Source of the DNA: Thiotrichaceae bacterium
GTDB lineage: Bacteria; Pseudomonadota; Gammaproteobacteria; Thiotrichales; Thiotrichaceae
DNA length: 38,723 bases
NCBI GenBank assembly: GCA_026989145.1
Contig: JALSJU010000127.1
Location: forward strand, 1 to 38,723
Reading direction: 5' to 3'
Shown: piece by piece, positions 34,559 through 38,723 of the stretch
Layout: each line of letters opens with the position of its first letter
Numbering within the stretch: the first letter of the stretch is position 1
Notes under the pieces: generated by a model
What the model saw: only the letters and a program-made list of their open reading frames with translations
Databases searched by the model: none
What the model was told of the DNA's origin: nothing
Made by a program: the position numbers and the translations under genes

Positions 34559-34744
34559 ATGAATTGGCATGACTTATTCAATGCAATAGCATTATTACTG
34601 ATTTTTGAAGGCTTACTGCCTTTTGCAAGCCCTACAAGTATTAAGAAAGTGTATAAAACAATGGTAGAAACGCCTGAAAGTTCCTTGCGTCTAATGGGTT
34701 TGGCAAGTATCGTTGCAGGTCTTGTGTTACTTTATATTGTTTAA
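34559..34744 (+). CDS. DUF2065 (YjeT-like) small membrane protein
   Basis: A 61-residue protein with two hydrophobic helices, residues 5-23 (DLFNAIALLLIFEGLLPF) and 43-60 (LMGLASIVAGLVLLYIV), joined by a polar turn containing SPTSIKKVYKTM. This matches the DUF2065/YjeT family that is regularly found between hflC and hisZ or purA. Its biochemical role is unknown; position suggests a link with the HflKC-FtsH membrane complex. There is no good ribosome site, so it may depend on coupling with hflC 25 bases upstream. Confidence 0.88.
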   Translation: MNWHDLFNAIALLLIFEGLLPFASPTSIKKVYKTMVETPESSLRLMGLASIVAGLVLLYIV

Positions 34745-34828
34745 ATATTTCATGATAAAAGTTATTTTACAGACACGTCAAAGCAGGCTTAATAACGCTA
34801 GCTTGACTACATTTTGGTCTAGCAAGCA

Positions 34829-36064
34829 ATGAATACATGGTTACTGCCTGCCGGAATCAATGAATCCTTACCTGATGAAGCTGAAAAGTTAGAGGCATTA
34901 CGTCGTCATATCGTAGATTTATATGCAACTTGGGGGTATCGACTTGTTATGCCTCCTCTGGTTGAATATATGGAATCGCTAAAGGCTGGCATGGGAACAC
35001 AGCTAGACCTTCAAACCTTCAAAATAACCGATCAAGAAAATGGTCGAATGATGGGTATTCGTGCTGATATTACCCCACAAGTCGCTCGTATTGATGCACA
35101 TCGTCTATCGTATGAAGATTCTAACAACAATGAAGCAGAAAAAAGAATCATAAACCGCCTCTGTTATATGGGTACCGTGTTACGTACGCGCTCAGACGAA
35201 CAAGGCGGGTCTCGATCTCCAGTACAGGTCGGAGCTGAGTTATTTGGGCACGCTGGTATTGAAAGCGATAGTGAAATAATTTCACTCATGCTAGAAACCC
35301 TTGATAGCCTTGATATTAAAGATCTTGTACTTGATTTGGGTCATGTTGGTCTAGCGAGTGGCTTAGTTGACTATGCACAGTTGAATGATACACAGAGAAG
35401 TTATTATTTCGATATGTTATCGCGTAAGTCCATTCCAGAAATTGAAACATGGATTTCTCAGTCAGATTTTTCATCGACTGCAAGCGATATGTTATTGGCA
35501 TTACCAATGCTTAATGGTTCTCCAGAAATTATCGAACATGCTAAAAACAGCCTTAAAAACGCCGGAAATGTCGTCCTTGATGCCTTGGATCATCTACACA
35601 AAATATGCAGGTTGTTAAGCATCAAGTATCCGGAATTAACCTTGCACATTGATCTTGCAGAAATGCGTGGCTATGCCTATCACACGGGTATTATGTATAC
35701 CGTTTACCAAACAGGACGAGCAGGCTCTATCGCACAAGGTGGTCGCTATGACGGGATTGGTAAGGCTTTCGGTAATAGTCGACCTGCGATTGGTTTTAGT
35801 AGTGATTTACGTACATTAGCCAATTTGTCGTTTGGCACTACTCAGCTAATTAATTCATTAGGTGTGACTGGCATTCTTATACCCAATATAGAGGATCTAA
35901 CCTTAGAGCAACACGTCACTGACTTACGCGCGCAAGGTGAACAAGTGATTCGTTATTTAGGGTGTAGCAATACAGGTAAGTTAACAGCAGAAGAATTGAA
36001 AGGCCACGGTTGTAATAGAGTGTTACATAAGCAAAATGATGTTTGGGTGGTAAAGTCAGCTTAA
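34829..36064 (+). CDS. hisZ: ATP phosphoribosyltransferase regulatory subunit HisZ
   Basis: A 411-residue protein related to histidyl-tRNA synthetase but lacking the anticodon-binding role. With short-form HisG it makes the first enzyme of histidine synthesis. Marks are WLLPAGINESLPDEA, the YATWGYRLVMPPLVEYMESL region, the motif-2-like FKITDQENGRMMGIRADITPQVARI (in part), VGAELFGHAG and AQGGRYDGIGKAFGNSRPAIGFS. hisG is not in this window. The ATG has no clear Shine-Dalgarno sequence. purA follows after 15 bases. Length fits the family. Confidence 0.95.
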   Translation: MNTWLLPAGINESLPDEAEKLEALRRHIVDLYATWGYRLVMPPLVEYMESLKAGMGTQLDLQTFKITDQENGRMMGIRADITPQVARIDAHRLSYEDSNNNEAEKRIINRLCYMGTVLRTRSDEQGGSRSPVQVGAELFGHAGIESDSEIISLMLETLDSLDIKDLVLDLGHVGLASGLVDYAQLNDTQRSYYFDMLSRKSIPEIETWISQSDFSSTASDMLLALPMLNGSPEIIEHAKNSLKNAGNVVLDALDHLHKICRLLSIKYPELTLHIDLAEMRGYAYHTGIMYTVYQTGRAGSIAQGGRYDGIGKAFGNSRPAIGFSSDLRTLANLSFGTTQLINSLGVTGILIPNIEDLTLEQHVTDLRAQGEQVIRYLGCSNTGKLTAEELKGHGCNRVLHKQNDVWVVKSA

Positions 36065-37375
<1,311 letters not shown>

Positions 37376-37392
37376 ATCTAGGAAAAGGGCTA

Positions 37393-38079
37393 ATGCGCCT
37401 CGATAAACTCTTATCACAGGCAACCGTTTTTACACGTTCGCAAGCAAAAATTCATATTAAAAAAGGTAAAGTCAAAGTTGATGGGGATGTTGTTAAAAAC
37501 CCTGCACAACACATTTCCGATAATGCTAATGTTGAATATATGGGCGTTTCCATTAGCAAGCCTAAATTGCGTTATATTATGTTGAATAAACCCGCAGGGG
37601 TAGTTTGCGCGAATAAAGATAAAGATCACCCTACTGTTTTTGACTCACTTTTTGTACCCAATGTTGAATCACTTCATGTAGCAGGACGATTAGATATTGA
37701 TACCACGGGGTTAGTTTTATTAACCGATGATGGTCAATGGTTGCATCAAATTACATCCCCCAAACATAATCATAGAAAAGTTTATCAAGTAGATTTAGAT
37801 ACCGATATTACTGAAAAGCAAATTCGTATTTTAAGTGAGGGTGTACAACTAAAAGCAGAGAAAGAACGCAGTAAACCAGCGCAGATTGAGGTTATTAATA
37901 AAACAAAAATTCGCATCGCAATTTCAGAAGGAAAATATCATCAAGTTAAACGTATGATGGCTGCGGTGGGCAATCATGTCATAAAATTACACCGTGAAAA
38001 AGTTGCGAATATTATGCTAGATGATACTTTAGCGGAAGGGCAGTGGCGTGATTTGGATGCCTTGGAAATTAAACTTTAA
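37393..38079 (+). CDS. rsuA: 16S rRNA pseudouridine synthase, RsuA type
   Basis: A 228-residue protein of the RsuA/RluB/E/F family. The start is set at ATG 37393 (MRLDKLLSQAT) because the AGGAAAAGGG ribosome site lies just upstream and because the family begins this way; a TTG overlapping the purA stop would add seven residues. An N-terminal S4 RNA-binding domain (residues 1-60) is followed by the catalytic domain with the catalytic Asp in AGRLDIDTTGLVLLTDDG and the conserved GKYHQVKRMMAAVGN. RsuA itself modifies U516 of 16S rRNA. The choice among subfamilies rests on size and overall look, so the family is firm and the exact target less so. Confidence 0.88.
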   Translation: MRLDKLLSQATVFTRSQAKIHIKKGKVKVDGDVVKNPAQHISDNANVEYMGVSISKPKLRYIMLNKPAGVVCANKDKDHPTVFDSLFVPNVESLHVAGRLDIDTTGLVLLTDDGQWLHQITSPKHNHRKVYQVDLDTDITEKQIRILSEGVQLKAEKERSKPAQIEVINKTKIRIAISEGKYHQVKRMMAAVGNHVIKLHREKVANIMLDDTLAEGQWRDLDALEIKL

Positions 38080-38136
38080 TTTTCACTACTTTTTTCTTTC
38101 ATACAAAATTGTTAGAGTCGTTATGATACTTTCTTT

Positions 38137-38723
38137 TTAGGTCAACTCTTCAGCAAGAAAATCAATCAATAGTCTAACTCTTCGTGTTAAGTTTCTACTC
38201 AGTGGATAGAGTGCTGAAATAGAAATGGCAGGTAAGTAGTAATCCTCAAGCAGGAGGCATAACTCGTTTTTTTCAAGATGATGTTTGAACATGATGCTAG
38301 GGCCAAAGCAAACTCCCAGCCCTTCAAGCGCAGCATTGAGAATATATTGACCATCATTACAGCTTAAGCTACCTTGTGCATTGACAGCAATTGTTTCACC
38401 GTTGGGTAAGCGAAAAGGCCACTGTCGATTGAGTTGTGAGGCGCTGTACATTAAACAGTTATGCTGGGTAAGTTCCTTTGGCTCACTAGGTATGCCATAT
38501 TGTTTAATATATTTTGGAGAGGCCACTACTTGAAACACACAATGAGTTAGCTTGCGACACATCATGGTTGAATCTTCTAGCTCACCTATCCTCAAGGCTA
38601 AATCTATACTCTCTTCAACCAAGTCTACATTGCTTCCACTGGTAATAATGTCTAGTTCAATGTCTGGGTACGCTTGCTGAAATCTTATCAGTACCGATCC
38701 CATTTCAGACATTATAAAACTTT
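38137..38723 (-). CDS. LysR-type transcriptional regulator, C-terminal effector domain (gene runs off the right edge)
   Basis: The ~195 C-terminal residues of a LysR-family regulator; the frame stays open to the window end, so the N-terminal helix-turn-helix is outside. The periplasmic-binding-like effector domain is clear: QAYPDIELDIITSGSNVDLVEESIDLALRIG, then LTHCVFQVVASPKYIKQYG (both quoted in part), the hinge region and an ALEGLGVCFGPSIMFKHHLE segment. This is the group that includes many aldehyde- and quinone-responsive LysR proteins. It is convergent with rsuA; the 57-base spacer has no clear hairpin. Target genes cannot be told from here. Confidence 0.92.
   Translation of the reverse strand, partial: SFIMSEMGSVLIRFQQAYPDIELDIITSGSNVDLVEESIDLALRIGELEDSTMMCRKLTHCVFQVVASPKYIKQYGIPSEPKELTQHNCLMYSASQLNRQWPFRLPNGETIAVNAQGSLSCNDGQYILNAALEGLGVCFGPSIMFKHHLEKNELCLLLEDYYLPAISISALYPLSRNLTRRVRLLIDFLAEELT

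Overview
The window is AT-rich chromosomal DNA from a sulfur-oxidising gammaproteobacterium. It carries a complete 12-gene oxidative dsr cluster (dsrABEFHCMKLJOP), next to housekeeping genes in a typical gammaproteobacterial arrangement (hflK-hflC-yjeT-like-hisZ-purA; thiL-pgpA; ftsK-lolA). Low GC, the Pil-Chp twitching system and the dsr gene order would fit a Thiotrichales-like or related sulfur oxidiser. The genus cannot be fixed from the window alone.

Layout. 1-871: 3' end of argC and a bactofilin gene, both on the plus strand. 919-8549 (minus): a reduced Pil-Chp chemosensory operon, in transcription order a PilH-like receiver, PilI (CheW), PilJ (receptor), a ChpA-type hybrid kinase and a second receiver protein with a novel N-terminal region. 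8725-10565 (minus): three genes that look like one operon, encoding a TauD/TfdA-like Fe(II) dioxygenase, a 65-residue unknown protein and a solitary Cas6/Cmx6-like protein. No CRISPR array or other cas gene was seen. 10566-10930: a divergent control region. 10931-22189 (plus): dsrA to dsrP. 22190-24780: an AT-rich gap, an unknown 245-residue protein and a lipoprotein gene with an internal run of eight G. 24781-26540 (minus): aat and trxB. 26894-38079 (plus): ftsK, lolA, thiL, pgpA, an unknown gene, hflK, hflC, a DUF2065 gene, hisZ, purA and rsuA. 38137-end (minus): 3' part of a LysR-type regulator.

How the genes work together. DsrEFH passes sulfur to the two-cysteine carrier DsrC. DsrAB oxidises the carried sulfur to sulfite in the cytoplasm. 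DsrL feeds or drains electrons through NAD(P)(H). The membrane complex DsrMKJOP links DsrC redox chemistry to the quinone pool. Strong stem-loops lie between dsrA/B, dsrC/M, dsrK/L and dsrL/J, so unequal expression by mRNA processing or termination is likely.

The most promising unexplained items are: the orphan Cas6-like/65-residue/dioxygenase operon divergent from dsrA; the intercistronic hairpins of the dsr transcript, which a Cas6-type RNase could in principle recognise; a Ser in place of an expected ferredoxin-domain Cys in DsrA; a DsrJ whose only non-haem Cys sits in a lipobox-like sequence; and a possibly phase-variable lipoprotein.
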